Assembly: GCF_020966635.1 (NCBI RefSeq)
Contig: NZ_JAJKFQ010000001.1
Coordinates: 868,001-932,000, forward strand
Reading direction: 5' to 3'
Length of the DNA stretch: 64,000 nt
DNA from: Stieleria sp. JC731
GTDB taxonomy: Bacteria; Planctomycetota; Planctomycetia; Pirellulales; Pirellulaceae
Each line of letters starts with the position of its first letter. Position 1 is the first letter of the stretch. The notes beneath the pieces were generated by a model. That model searched no databases, was not told the DNA's origin, and was given only the letters and a program-made list of their open reading frames with translations. Positions 18,995 through 28,770 of the stretch are shown here, piece by piece. The translations under genes were made by a program, and so were the position numbers.

Positions 18995-21216
18995 TGAGTT
19001 TCCGCGTCGTGAAGCTTCAAGCAATCTTTCTGGTCGCTGTCCTGTTATCAGTGGCGGGTGTCGCCAAAGCCGCAGACCAAATCATCGGGCTCGCTCCGGA
19101 TGATCCAAAGGCTGAGGGGTTTCAGCTGATCGTCTATAGCGAAGAGCTTCGCCAGGATGGGTTCCAGCCGGTCGCCCTCAACTTCACTTCGATGGGGACC
19201 ACGTTTACACGTCAAAGGAACTTTCGTGTTTTGCTGCGCCCGCGTACGAGCTTTCAAACGCGGATGGATTATCAGTATGCGGTTGATGTGACCGTTCCCG
19301 AGGGAGTGCGTTCGCATCGTGTACCGGTTGAATTGCCGAGCTACTACCACTGGGAGTCGATGGCGGTCGTTGTCGAAGAAAACGGTCGCCGAATCGGTCG
19401 CAATGCCACTCACACATCCATTCCACCCGGTGCCCAAGGCTTTGGCCAGAAAATATCCATCGGGATCATCGTTCCCAAGGATGCTCTAAAGAGTTCCGGT
19501 GACTGGCAAAAGCTACCTGACATGCGAGCCATCACGACGGTGCTTGGTGAAGATGCGTTGCCATCCGATGGTGACGCCGCACGTTTAAATGGCAAGCAAG
19601 CGGCCAACTTTATCAAACAGCATGACTCAGGCTGGGTGCGGTGTCGTGTTCAGGAAGAAGATGAGCTTCGCCCAACTTGGCTGAGCTACAGCCAGCTCGA
19701 CATCATGATCGCACCCTATCCAGTGCTGCAACGATTAGAAAGCGAACGTCCTGCGGTCAGTGCCGCGATCCAAGAATGGGTGGCGACCGGTGGGCAACTT
19801 TGGACGTATGACTTACCAACCGATGGTGTTGCTTCCCAGAGTTGGCTTGCGGCAAAGCCGGTAAGGAATGCCATCACTTATGTCGAGGACGCAACGAAGA
19901 ATATGGGCCTCGACGAGGCCAATATGCGTTCCGTGCCGGTCTATCAGAGTTACGGATCTCAGTTTTACTCGAACGACTATGTTGATGACCCCAACCGCAA
20001 GCGTGCGGACTACTTTAAAGACCTTGAAAAAGCACAGAGCCCGATGGTTGAAAAGCTGGATTCGGGGCGGATGCGAGATTTGCTCTCGGTCTTTCCGTAC
20101 GGGCTTGGCCGGGTCGCGTTGATCGATGATCCCGATCCATTTCCCGGTTCGTTTCAACTTTGGCTTTCACTTCGCCAGATTGGACGCACTTGGCACGATC
20201 GGCAAGGTGTCAACATTTCTGACGGGAGCCAAAGTTATTGGCGGTGGTTGATCGGTACTGTCGGTCGTCCACCGGTCTCCGCGTTTGTGTTTCTGAACGC
20301 AGTCTTTGTGCTGGTCATGGGGCCTATTTTGTACTTCGTTTTGCGCCGTCGCGGAAAACTGTACTTGTTGTATTTTTTGGCACCGACCTTGGCTTTGTTG
20401 GTCACTAGCGGGCTGTTTTTGTACGCGTTTCTTTCGGATGGACTTTCTAATCGAGCCAAGGTTCGTCAGATCACTTGGGTTGATGCTCGGCATCCGGCTT
20501 CACAGCCTACTGCCGGTGCTCAAGCAGATTCAGAGAATCAATCACCATCAACCTACCCGACCGTTGATCAGCTTCGGCACACTTATTACACGGTTCTCGA
20601 CGCCAAATCAGGCTTGCACTTTCCACTCGATTCAATGGTGTTGCCGGTCAGTAACTTCGAGCTGATTCGCGGGTATCGCTATGTTTCGGCGAACCATGAG
20701 TTCTCCGGTGACCATTTGATCGAGCAGTTGCCGGACTCACGTCGCTACTACGGTTCGTTCTTGGGAACTCGGACGCAAACTCAGTTTTTAGAGACTCGTT
20801 CGTCATTCCAGCCGCTACCAATTTTGATCGAAGACGATGGCGAACAGCCCAAGGTTTCCAATCGATCTGAATCGGCACTTGCCTCAGTGGCATATCATGA
20901 TGACAAAGGCGGCTATTGGGTGGCTTATGACGTTGCCCCGGGGGCAACGGTTACGACAGAGCGAGCGGCAAACAACATCTTTAACACACTGCTGCAAAAT
21001 CGAATCGAACCCCAAGCATCCGAAGTCCCCTCGCCGTATAGCAATTTGTTTTCTGCAGACGACCGATCGGAACTCGAGTCAATCGTGGCATCGTTAAATC
21101 GCCATTCACGATCGAGAGCCTTCATCGCGATCACCAAAGTGCCGGAAGAGAGTTTTGCGTTGCCGGACTGCGATCGAGAAGGTTGTTCGCGAATCATTGC
21201 GGGGGTATTGCCATGA
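18991..21216 (+). CDS. Large membrane-anchored periplasmic protein of an ABC-2 operon
   Basis: A 741-residue protein with an N-terminal signal sequence (about residues 1-27, cut near VAKA-AD). Residues about 30-190 look like beta-sandwich sequence. Residues about 230-275 contain LDIMIAPYPVLQRL followed by EWVATGGQLWTY, like the glutamine-amidotransferase-like domains of membrane proteins but with no catalytic Cys seen. Two transmembrane segments lie at about 431-450 and 457-479. A C-terminal beta-rich domain follows. The gene overlaps both neighbours by 4 nt. By analogy with Gld-type ABC-2 systems it may couple the transporter to an envelope substrate (inference). Confidence 0.6.
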   Translation: MMSFRVVKLQAIFLVAVLLSVAGVAKAADQIIGLAPDDPKAEGFQLIVYSEELRQDGFQPVALNFTSMGTTFTRQRNFRVLLRPRTSFQTRMDYQYAVDVTVPEGVRSHRVPVELPSYYHWESMAVVVEENGRRIGRNATHTSIPPGAQGFGQKISIGIIVPKDALKSSGDWQKLPDMRAITTVLGEDALPSDGDAARLNGKQAANFIKQHDSGWVRCRVQEEDELRPTWLSYSQLDIMIAPYPVLQRLESERPAVSAAIQEWVATGGQLWTYDLPTDGVASQSWLAAKPVRNAITYVEDATKNMGLDEANMRSVPVYQSYGSQFYSNDYVDDPNRKRADYFKDLEKAQSPMVEKLDSGRMRDLLSVFPYGLGRVALIDDPDPFPGSFQLWLSLRQIGRTWHDRQGVNISDGSQSYWRWLIGTVGRPPVSAFVFLNAVFVLVMGPILYFVLRRRGKLYLLYFLAPTLALLVTSGLFLYAFLSDGLSNRAKVRQITWVDARHPASQPTAGAQADSENQSPSTYPTVDQLRHTYYTVLDAKSGLHFPLDSMVLPVSNFELIRGYRYVSANHEFSGDHLIEQLPDSRRYYGSFLGTRTQTQFLETRSSFQPLPILIEDDGEQPKVSNRSESALASVAYHDDKGGYWVAYDVAPGATVTTERAANNIFNTLLQNRIEPQASEVPSPYSNLFSADDRSELESIVASLNRHSRSRAFIAITKVPEESFALPDCDREGCSRIIAGVLP

Positions 21217-22175
21217 ATGCTGTCCCAATGACACCCTGGCAAGGTCCGATGATTGAGTTGCAGGAAGTGACGAAAATCTTCGGGACCACACGAGCGGTCG
21301 ATAATGTTTCGTTCATGGTCCCTCGAGGAAGCGTGTTCGGTTACATCGGTCCCAACGGTGCCGGGAAGACGACTAGCATGCGAATCCTTTCGACGTTGGA
21401 ATTGCCAACCAGTGGCGATGCCTTCATCGAAGGCCTCTCTTCAGTCAATGATCCTGACCGTGTTCGTCGTCGGCTGGGATTCATGCCCGATGCGTTCGGG
21501 ACGTATGGCGATACCAACTGTGCCGAGTACCTAGATTTCTTTGCCCGATCGAACGGGTTGGTCGGACGAGAACGTACGAAACGGATTCGCTGGGTGATGG
21601 ATTTTACCGGGATGCGTTCGATGGCCGAAAAGCCGATCACCGGCCTGAGCAAGGGGATGAGGCAGCGTCTGTGTTTAGGCCGCGCCCTGATTCATGATCC
21701 GTCGACGTTGATCTTGGACGAACCGGCAGCGGGCTTGGACCCACGTGCTCGCATCGAATTGCGGCAAATCATACGGACCTTGGCTGCCGACGGAAAAACA
21801 ATCTTGATTAGCAGCCACATCCTCAGCGAACTCGCCGAGATGTGTGATCGCGTTGGGATCATTGAACGCGGGACTCTGCTCGCAAACGATACCGTTTCTG
21901 GACTAAAGGGGAAATCGAAGCCGCATCAAGATTTGATCATCGTTGTTGATGGTGATCTCGCCACAGCGACACAGATTCTTCAGCAGATCCCCAAGGTCAC
22001 GAACGTCGAACGACGTGGCCAAGCAATCCATTTTCAGGCCGAGATCGGTGTTGATAATCGAGTCGCCATACTGCATCAGCTCAGTGATGCTCGAGTCCGA
22101 GTTTTAGAATATCGGCCCGTGGATGAGTCTCTCGAAGACTTGTTTTTGAAGGTCACCACGGGGCAAGTTCAATGA
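21213..22175 (+). CDS. ABC transporter ATP-binding protein
   Basis: A 320-residue ATPase. Walker A is GPNGAGKTT (46-54), the signature is LSKGM within TGLSKGMRQRLCLG, Walker B is LILDEPAAGLDP and the switch His lies in ISSHILSE. The C-terminal extension of about 90 residues is typical of ABC-2/NatA-type exporters. The start MNAV at 21213 overlaps the upstream TGA (ATGA); an earlier ATG at 21183 lies inside the upstream gene and is rejected. It works with the permease downstream, whose start overlaps its own stop. Confidence 0.93.
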   Translation: MNAVPMTPWQGPMIELQEVTKIFGTTRAVDNVSFMVPRGSVFGYIGPNGAGKTTSMRILSTLELPTSGDAFIEGLSSVNDPDRVRRRLGFMPDAFGTYGDTNCAEYLDFFARSNGLVGRERTKRIRWVMDFTGMRSMAEKPITGLSKGMRQRLCLGRALIHDPSTLILDEPAAGLDPRARIELRQIIRTLAADGKTILISSHILSELAEMCDRVGIIERGTLLANDTVSGLKGKSKPHQDLIIVVDGDLATATQILQQIPKVTNVERRGQAIHFQAEIGVDNRVAILHQLSDARVRVLEYRPVDESLEDLFLKVTTGQVQ

Positions 22176-23836
22176 ATCAAAACGATCAACCTGCCGCGAC
22201 CACCGATGCTTCGATGACGCTTGGTGGAAAACAAGCGGCCGCCAGCGAAGTGAACCAACCTCCCTATCCCAGTTTGGCGTTGGATCCGAGCGGCGAAGGT
22301 ATTTGGGGAGCCCTCGAACGTTTAAGCGATCGAGTTGTTTCGAAGCTGAATCCGATTCTTATCAAAGAAGCGCGTCAATCGCTGAAGAGTCGACAATTCT
22401 TGATCACGTTTTTTTGTCTGTTGGCAGCTTCGTGCGCATGGACCGTGATGGGAGTCGTCAGCTACGCACCGGATATCTACTACATGCCTAGCGGTGCCGA
22501 CTTGTTGAGCGGCTACTACCTGATTCTGTCGGTTGCCATGTTCATCTTTGTTCCGTTGACGGCCTTCCGGTCCTTGGCTGCGGAGCTGGATGAGGGGACT
22601 TATGAAATGCTGGCGATCACTCGGCTTTCCGCCTGGAGAATCGTCAGTGGGAAAATGAATAGCGCATGCTTGCAGATGCTCATTTACTTTTCCGCGATCG
22701 TCCCATGCCTCGCCTTTTGCTATTTGTTGCGAGGGATCGGTTTGCCGACCATCATCTTCACGATCGTGATGCTATTGGTCACGACGTTGGTCTTAACCTC
22801 GTTCGGACTGGTGCTCTCGACGATCGCAACTGGCCGTACGCTGCAAACATTTTTGTTGGTCGGTTTGGTTGCCACGGTCGTGTTCGCCGAATTTGGGTTA
22901 AGCATCTTCATGATGGAAGAGGTGTTTGGTGAACGATTCGGAGGCACGCTGATAGGGTTCAGCCTAGTCTTCATCATGGCGCTGTCCTTTGTTGTGTTGT
23001 TCCTCTCGGCCGCGGCAGCCCGCATTGCACCGGTTACAGAAAATCGATCGACTCGTTTGCGCGCAATCATGTTAGGCCAGCAGGTTCTCTGGATCGTCAT
23101 CATGGTCTATGCGACGTGGGAAACCGAGCAGATCGAATTCATCAACGTCGGCATGATGATGATGGCCGTTTATTGGTTTGTCTGCGGAACGCTGATCTGT
23201 GGCGAGACACGCGAATTAAGTCCACGTGTGTTGCGAGAGTGGCCTTCGACCTATGCCACAAAAATGTTGCTCAGTTGGTGGATGCCGGGACCGGGAACCG
23301 GTTTCATGTTTTGTATCTCGACAGCGTTGGCCGGAATGATCGCATTGGCGACGATGGGCACGTTCGCCTGGATTGGCGACTCTGGAGTCCGTTCCCGAGG
23401 AACGCCTCCCTTGTTTTTAGCGATGCTGTATTCTGGGTACCTGTTCGCGTACCTAGGGCTGGTACGTCTGATATCGATGCCAATGCTAAAACGCTGGGGA
23501 CCGATGTTTATGCCACCATTAATCGTGGCGATCGTCATGGTGTTTATGGGCGTCTTGGCCCCTTGCGTGGTGGACGTTGTGTTCCAAGGGCGGGTATCGA
23601 ACAACTATTCCGCAGTCCACGCATTCAACTGGATTTGGACTTGGGGGGAAACGTTTCGGAATCGCGGGCTTCAGCCGCCCGAGGCCATCATCATGATCTT
23701 CATTGTTGGTGTGATCATTTTGGTCGCCAACTTGGTTTTACTGTTCCGGGAATTCCAAATCCGTCGAGTCGCGGTGCCCGATCGAGTTCGGCAGGACAAA
23801 GAACAGCAAGCGAGTTCTGCTGCGGCGAATCATTAG
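22172..23836 (+). CDS. ABC-2 type transporter permease
   Basis: A 554-residue integral membrane protein. A soluble N-region of about 60 residues ends in NPILIKEARQSLKSRQFLIT, a hallmark entry to the first helix of ABC-2 permeases. It is followed by roughly 12 hydrophobic segments, with the LDEGTYEMLAITRLSAWRIV loop after the second segment. It forms the membrane channel for the ATPase encoded just upstream (ATGA overlap). The substrate is unknown. It is the last gene of a four-gene operon; a palindromic repeat array begins 56 nt after its stop. Confidence 0.9.
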   Translation: MNQNDQPAATTDASMTLGGKQAAASEVNQPPYPSLALDPSGEGIWGALERLSDRVVSKLNPILIKEARQSLKSRQFLITFFCLLAASCAWTVMGVVSYAPDIYYMPSGADLLSGYYLILSVAMFIFVPLTAFRSLAAELDEGTYEMLAITRLSAWRIVSGKMNSACLQMLIYFSAIVPCLAFCYLLRGIGLPTIIFTIVMLLVTTLVLTSFGLVLSTIATGRTLQTFLLVGLVATVVFAEFGLSIFMMEEVFGERFGGTLIGFSLVFIMALSFVVLFLSAAAARIAPVTENRSTRLRAIMLGQQVLWIVIMVYATWETEQIEFINVGMMMMAVYWFVCGTLICGETRELSPRVLREWPSTYATKMLLSWWMPGPGTGFMFCISTALAGMIALATMGTFAWIGDSGVRSRGTPPLFLAMLYSGYLFAYLGLVRLISMPMLKRWGPMFMPPLIVAIVMVFMGVLAPCVVDVVFQGRVSNNYSAVHAFNWIWTWGETFRNRGLQPPEAIIMIFIVGVIILVANLVLLFREFQIRRVAVPDRVRQDKEQQASSAAANH

Positions 23837-23892
23837 CCTCGTCGTGTTTGGCCAGGCCTTCCATTTTTCTTTGGTACCGCTGCAGCACCAGC

Positions 23893-24372
23893 ATCAGCCG
23901 CATCGCGCGAGCGTGCGGTTCACGGTGCTGATGTCAGCCGGACAGAAACCGCAGGCTGGCGCCAAGCGGCAGATGAGAGAGGCAGCTGCATGGTCTGGAC
24001 AACGACCGTCAGTTGTCAATCAGCCACTGGCGCGCGAGCGTGCGGTTCACAGTGCTGATGGCGACCGGACAGTAACCGCAGGCTGGCGCCAAGCGGCTGA
24101 TGAGAGAGGGGGCGATAAGGTCTTGGGGCGACGACCGTCAGTTGAAATCAGCCACTGGCACACGAGCGTTCGGTTCCCAGCACCAACATCAGCCGCAACG
24201 CGCGAGCGTGCGGTTCACAGTGCTGATGCCGACCTGACAGGAACCGCAGGCTAACGCCAAGCGGCTGATGAGAGCGACCGTCAGTTGTTAATCAGCCGCA
24301 TCGCGCGAGCGTGCGGTTTGCGGTGCTGATGCCGACCGGACAGTAACCGCAGGCTGGCGCTAAGCGGCTGAT
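23893..24372. repeat. REP-like array of long imperfect palindromes (4 full units plus one half)
   Basis: Each full unit has a left arm ATCAGCC...CGAGCGTGCGGTT (28-29 nt), about 26 nt of loop and a right arm AACCGCAGGCT...GCGGCTGAT (28 nt) that is nearly its reverse complement. Units are 23893-23974, 24019-24101, 24188-24269 and 24291-24372. A left arm alone is at 24147-24175. Linkers share GCGACCGTCAGTTG. The array fills most of the 643-nt gap between convergent genes, the classic REP/BIME position. It probably stabilises 3' ends or terminates both transcripts. The remaining flanks of the gap show nothing. Confidence 0.9.
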
Positions 24373-24479
24373 GAGAGCGACCCATCCAATCGAAAACTTA
24401 TTCGCAGTCCAAGCATCGACGAACCAGTTGTTCGTGCCGGCAGGGCAGGGGATGCAACCGTGACCGTTGGCGTAACGTT

Positions 24480-25316
24480 CTACGCGTTGACGACACCATT
24501 GGTTAATGTGCCGACGCCGTCGACAATCACACTGCAGGTGTCGCCTGCTTTCAGATAGACCGGTGGCGTTTTGGCATCGCCAACACCTGGCGGAGTGCCC
24601 GTAAAGATTAGGTCACCGGGTTTGAGTGTGACAAACTTGGATAGATGAGCAACCACCGTCGGAATGTCAAAAATCAGCTGTGCTGTTGTGCTCTCTTGGA
24701 CGATCTCGCCGTTGAGTTCCATTCGAACGCGAATGTCAGTCGGATCGGATAGTTCATTGCTCGTGACCACGCATGGACCGACCGGGGCAAATGTGTCGAA
24801 CGTCTTTCCGAGAAGCCACTGACCTCCCGGGCGTCCTTTCTGCCAGTCGCGTGCCGAAACGTCATGTCCGCATGTGTAGCCAAACACATGGTCCATTGCC
24901 TGATCTGCGGAGACGTTTTTTGCTTGTTTGCCGATCACGACGACCAATTCCGCTTCGTAGTCCACCTTTGACGAAATGGCTGGCAACTGAATTGACTGAC
25001 CGTGTCCAATCAACGTCGTATTGAATTTGCTAAAGACAACCGGTTCGGTCGGGATGTCAGCGCCGGTTTCGATCGCATGGTCACGATAGTTTAAGCCGAT
25101 ACAAAAAATCTTTTCTGGCGTCGGTGTTGGAGGCAACAAGACGTCGGGAGCGTCGCTGAATTCTGCAGGATCAAGATTGCCAAGTTCGGATAGAACTTTG
25201 CTTGCTGACTGAAAGAAGTTTTGGTCGTTCAAGTGCTCAATCGGACAAACTTTTCCTTCGTGATAGTAAGCGTACTCGGCGGAGTTTTCTGGGTGCGGAA
25301 TTCTACAAAGGGGCAT
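24480..25316 (-). CDS. Fumarylacetoacetate hydrolase family protein
   Basis: A 278-residue enzyme with a short N-domain and the FAH catalytic domain. Family motifs are [15 protein letters not shown], the metal-binding [25 protein letters not shown], and [18 protein letters not shown] near the end. The family cleaves or hydrates C-C bonds in acylpyruvates or ketodeoxy sugar acids using Mg2+. In this setting, next to a sulfatase and a DUF1080 protein, a role in breakdown of polysaccharide-derived sugar acids is possible but inferred. The gene lies 92 nt downstream of the sulfatase on the same strand. Confidence 0.92.
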   Translation of the reverse strand: MPLCRIPHPENSAEYAYYHEGKVCPIEHLNDQNFFQSASKVLSELGNLDPAEFSDAPDVLLPPTPTPEKIFCIGLNYRDHAIETGADIPTEPVVFSKFNTTLIGHGQSIQLPAISSKVDYEAELVVVIGKQAKNVSADQAMDHVFGYTCGHDVSARDWQKGRPGGQWLLGKTFDTFAPVGPCVVTSNELSDPTDIRVRMELNGEIVQESTTAQLIFDIPTVVAHLSKFVTLKPGDLIFTGTPPGVGDAKTPPVYLKAGDTCSVIVDGVGTLTNGVVNA

Positions 25317-25408
25317 CGTTGGGCCAGTCGATTCGTTGGTGACTAAATATTGAAGCGATGAGCGACGGATGGCGTTGTCTTGTGCGACTTGCCACTAGTA
25401 AAGCTTTG

Positions 25409-26794
25409 TTAAAAGTCAGCTTGGATTTCGTCTTTCAAGGAAATCAAGCGACGCAGGATTTCGGGATTCTTATCGGCGAGGTTGGTTTGTTCGCTTGGAT
25501 CGTTTTTCAGGTCAATCAAAAACAGCGGTTCCTTTAGCTTTCCACCAGCGATTTGTTTCGTTTGTGGAAGTGTCGTGTCGCGTGGGTTTCCGATCAGCTT
25601 CCACTGCTGATCCCGAACTGCCCATTGTGCTCCGGAGCCTCCGCCCATCTGCCAATAGAACGTTTCTCGCGGGGCAGCAGCGTTGGACTGCAACACATCG
25701 ACGATCGATTTTCCATCCAGATGTACGCTGGGGAGTTCGACTTCACACCACTGGCATAGGGTGGGATACCAGTCGCAGGCGGTGACAAATTGGTTTCGAG
25801 TTTCACCGGTAGGTAGCTTTCCAGGATATCGGACAACCGAAGGGACTCGAATGCCGCCTTCAAACAGCGAGAACTTCGCGCCGCGATAAGGCCCCGAGTT
25901 TCCTCCGCCCCCGAAAGCTCGCGTTTCGGTGCTGTGTCCGTGGTCGGGTTGATAGATCACGATCGTGTTGTCTGCGAGTCCTTGTTCATCAAGGTAATCC
26001 AGTACTTCCCCGATGTATTCGTCCATTGTCGAGGTGAATGCACAATACTCACGCCGAGGCGAAGGCAGATCTTGATAGTGCTCAAGCCACTTTGCCGTTC
26101 CTTGGTAGGGATAGTGCGGTGCGTTGAATGCCCAGTACAGCATCCAAGGCTTGTCTTCGTTTTGGCCAATGAACGATTTGCATCGGTCAACCATCATACG
26201 GGGAAAGTACTCACCGCCACGCTGAATCTCTTTACCGTTGTCCCAAAGGTCATGGCGATTCGGACCGGCCCAAAAGAAGAAATGTGAATAGTTGTCGATA
26301 CATCCTTCCAGGTGCCCAAACCAACTTTGGAAACCTTGACCGCCTGGGTTGGTCGAAGCTTCGCGACCCAAATGCCATTTCCCAACATGGCCGGTCGTAT
26401 AGCCGGCGTTTTGAAACGTTTCTGCAATTGTGATTTCGTCTGCCTTCAGGTCGCCGTTTCCTGGTTGCCCAGCCCGTGCCGGAAAACGTCCGGTTAACAA
26501 ACCGACGCGGCTCGCCGAGCAAACCGGTGCGGCAGAATACATTTGGGTCAGACGTAAGCCTTGGCTAGCCAAGCGGTCCATGTTGGGCGTCTTCAGATCG
26601 CCGACACCGAAGCATCCCATGTCGATCGATCCTTGATCGTCGCCATAAATGATCAGCACATTGGGACGCCCGTGCTTGGCCGAATTGGAACCCGAGGAGA
26701 CGTTGGCTGCGTCATCTGCCAATGCTGGGATTCCGACGACGACAAACGCGAAAAGGCTAACGGCACAGGTTTTCCAAAGTGAACGATTCGTCAT
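25409..26794 (-). CDS. Secreted formylglycine-dependent sulfatase
   Basis: A 461-residue arylsulfatase-family protein with a signal peptide (residues about 1-26, ending IPALA-DD). Metal ligands appear in IIYGDDQG (D52, D53). The FGly motif is CSASR (C92-R96), the C-x-A-x-R variant of the usual C-x-P-x-R, and needs a formylglycine-generating enzyme. The later motifs HGHSTE and RGAKFSLFEGGIRVP are present. It desulfates exported or environmental polysaccharides, a planctomycete hallmark. The ATG at 26792-26794 is preferred; a TTG three codons earlier is possible. Confidence 0.95.
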   Translation of the reverse strand: MTNRSLWKTCAVSLFAFVVVGIPALADDAANVSSGSNSAKHGRPNVLIIYGDDQGSIDMGCFGVGDLKTPNMDRLASQGLRLTQMYSAAPVCSASRVGLLTGRFPARAGQPGNGDLKADEITIAETFQNAGYTTGHVGKWHLGREASTNPGGQGFQSWFGHLEGCIDNYSHFFFWAGPNRHDLWDNGKEIQRGGEYFPRMMVDRCKSFIGQNEDKPWMLYWAFNAPHYPYQGTAKWLEHYQDLPSPRREYCAFTSTMDEYIGEVLDYLDEQGLADNTIVIYQPDHGHSTETRAFGGGGNSGPYRGAKFSLFEGGIRVPSVVRYPGKLPTGETRNQFVTACDWYPTLCQWCEVELPSVHLDGKSIVDVLQSNAAAPRETFYWQMGGGSGAQWAVRDQQWKLIGNPRDTTLPQTKQIAGGKLKEPLFLIDLKNDPSEQTNLADKNPEILRRLISLKDEIQADF

Positions 26795-26883
26795 CGAATT
26801 CAACAGAGAGCAATGTGGTAAAGGAACGGGGCCGCATTCGAGATAAAAACGGGTAGAACAAGCCGACTACTTCAGATTGGTTT

Positions 26884-27630
26884 TTAGGGGAGTCGTCGGA
26901 CACGGAGTTTGCGAAATTGAATCGGTGATCCTTCGCTTTCCAAGCACAGATGGCCGTTCGCCGGAGTCACTCCGTTGCCACCGGAGACTTCTTCACCGTT
27001 GACCCACAACCGGACTTCGCCATTGATCGCGCGAACGTAGTAATGGTTCCATTGACCGTGTCCATTGCAAAGGTGCTTGCGTGGGAAGCTACGGCTGCCG
27101 TTTGGCGAGGTCGGGGGAAATGGATTGAAGGGCTTGCGAACACCGAAGACGTCGCCGTTGGTGCCAAACCATTCGGTGCTTTTGCCAAGGGCTTTAATTT
27201 TGTCGGTGTAGCCGTGGTCGAGCATCTGAATTTCAACTCCGTCGGGCAGACCAGGTTTGCCTTCGGCACGAAGTTCGGCGAGCGATTCGGGCGAGACCCA
27301 AGCAAACATTCCCGAGTTGCCCGCTGGTTTTTCATGCATCCATTCGATCACAGCTTCGAAATTTTCAAAGCGGTCTTTGGTTGCCAGAACGCTGATCGGC
27401 ATTCCGGTGCAGTGTAAAACTCCGTCATTCCAGCTCCACGTGTCTTCGGCGCTGTTGACCGGTGCAAAGTCAGCCTCGGTCAGCGATACCCAACCGGGGG
27501 CTTCGTCATCGATGAAGGCTCGTGTGACTTTTTCGTCCGAAGCGGTGGATTCATCCGAAGCCGACTGGGCTGTTGCGAGCGGACTTGAACAGGCAACGAT
27601 TACCATCGCAATCAGGTGGGATAACTTCAT
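26884..27630 (-). CDS. Secreted DUF1080 protein (3-keto-disaccharide hydrolase / LamG-like fold)
   Basis: A 248-residue protein with a signal peptide (MKLSHLIAMVIVACSSPLAT) and one DUF1080 jelly-roll domain. Family landmarks are W-S-W-N-D-G-V-L-H-C-T-G, F-E-N-F-E-A-V-I-E-W, GNSGMFAWVSPE, and near the end GQWNHYYVRAINGEVRLWVN plus GHLCLESEGSPIQFRKLRVR. These domains bind or cleave carbohydrate outside the cytoplasm. The ATG at 27628-27630 gives a clean signal sequence; the longer frame does not. It heads the DUF1080-sulfatase-FAH cluster. Confidence 0.9.
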   Translation of the reverse strand: MKLSHLIAMVIVACSSPLATAQSASDESTASDEKVTRAFIDDEAPGWVSLTEADFAPVNSAEDTWSWNDGVLHCTGMPISVLATKDRFENFEAVIEWMHEKPAGNSGMFAWVSPESLAELRAEGKPGLPDGVEIQMLDHGYTDKIKALGKSTEWFGTNGDVFGVRKPFNPFPPTSPNGSRSFPRKHLCNGHGQWNHYYVRAINGEVRLWVNGEEVSGGNGVTPANGHLCLESEGSPIQFRKLRVRRLP

Positions 27631-27881
27631 GTGATGCTGGCGGGTTGGTGGGCGAAAAGGCAATCGGGGAAGCGGCGGGACGTTCGAAGGCGTCAATCCT
27701 AATCGATCGCTTCATCGCCATGTCGTGTTCGGCGGTTGCCGGTAAGACAAGAATTCGTTGGTGTTTGTCTACTTACCCTTATTCACCAGCTTTTCTACTC
27801 GAAATCGATCTTTACTCCCGGCCGGCATTTTTGGTTTACTCCCGATCAAAATCACCCAAATTGTGTGCACGAGTGAGTCGA

Positions 27882-28736
27882 ATGGAATCGCTTACCCAAT
27901 CGAGATCCCCCGAAGCGTCCGTCATCATGACAACGTTTCGGTCCCCCAAATATCTGTTTCAAGTGTTGTGGGGGTTCGCCAATCAGTCCTGTCGCGATTT
28001 CGAAATCGTCGTAGGCGAAGACGGGCAAACCGATGAGACTCGCGAAGTGATCGATGTGTTTGCTGCCAAGTCAAACATCTCGATCCAATATGTCACCCAA
28101 GAGCACCAGGGATTTGGAAAGACGCGAATCCTCAATCGTGCGATCGATTGTGCCCGCGGTGAGTACTTGATCTTTACCGATGGTGACTGTGTCCCAAGGT
28201 CAGATTTTGTTGAAACACATTTGAATCTAGCAACGCCGGGGCGATTCCTTTCGGGCGGATGCTTTCGATTGGATCGAGCGGTAACCGATCAGATTTTGGA
28301 TCAGCAGCTTGAGCTGGAGCAGTTCACCGATATGCGATGGTTGAAAGACCATGGCCATCGTGTTTCCAAGAAATGGTTGTGGAGTCGCAATCGGCCTGTG
28401 ATCGCACATGTCCTAGACATGGCGACGACAACACGACCGACGTTCAACGGTCACAATTCCTCGGCATGGAAAGACGACGTGGTCTACGCCAACGGTTTCA
28501 ATATGGAAATGCGCTATGGCGGCTTGGATCGCGAGCTTGGCGAACGTCTTGAAAATGCCGGAGTGTTAGGTTCACAGATTCGTCATCGGGCCATCTGTTT
28601 TCACCTCGATCACGACCGTGGTTACGTGACCAAAGAAGACTGGCAACGCAACCACAACATTCGCAAGCTTGTCAGGCGACGTGGATTGACGAGAGCCGAA
28701 CAAGGGCTCGATCAAATCCGCGCCGACGCTGCTTGA
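27882..28736 (+). CDS. GT2-family glycosyltransferase (galactosyltransferase-type C-terminus)
   Basis: A 284-residue GT-A enzyme. ASVIMTTFRSPKYL opens the fold, EDGQTDET follows, and the metal-binding DxD-like site is FTDGDCVPR. A C-terminal NGHNSSAWKDDVVYANGFNM block with GGLDRELGERL matches the glycosyltransferase 7 C-terminal type. It transfers a hexose from a nucleotide sugar. The chosen ATG 27882 lies just before the conserved region; the long upstream frame is rejected. It is convergent with pyrF, with a 34-nt gap. Confidence 0.9.
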   Translation: MESLTQSRSPEASVIMTTFRSPKYLFQVLWGFANQSCRDFEIVVGEDGQTDETREVIDVFAAKSNISIQYVTQEHQGFGKTRILNRAIDCARGEYLIFTDGDCVPRSDFVETHLNLATPGRFLSGGCFRLDRAVTDQILDQQLELEQFTDMRWLKDHGHRVSKKWLWSRNRPVIAHVLDMATTTRPTFNGHNSSAWKDDVVYANGFNMEMRYGGLDRELGERLENAGVLGSQIRHRAICFHLDHDRGYVTKEDWQRNHNIRKLVRRRGLTRAEQGLDQIRADAA

Positions 28737-28770
28737 TCGTTCAACCTGAACATTAGACTGTGCGGTCAGT

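Noticed and set aside
23116-23931. 271-residue plus-strand frame overlapping the ABC permease
   Set aside because: Out-of-frame reading of a clear membrane protein gene; no hydrophobic pattern or start signal.
23893-24372. Repeat array considered as CRISPR
   Set aside because: Repeats are long palindromes with variable spacing (41 to 128 nt), spacers are related to each other, and no cas gene is near.
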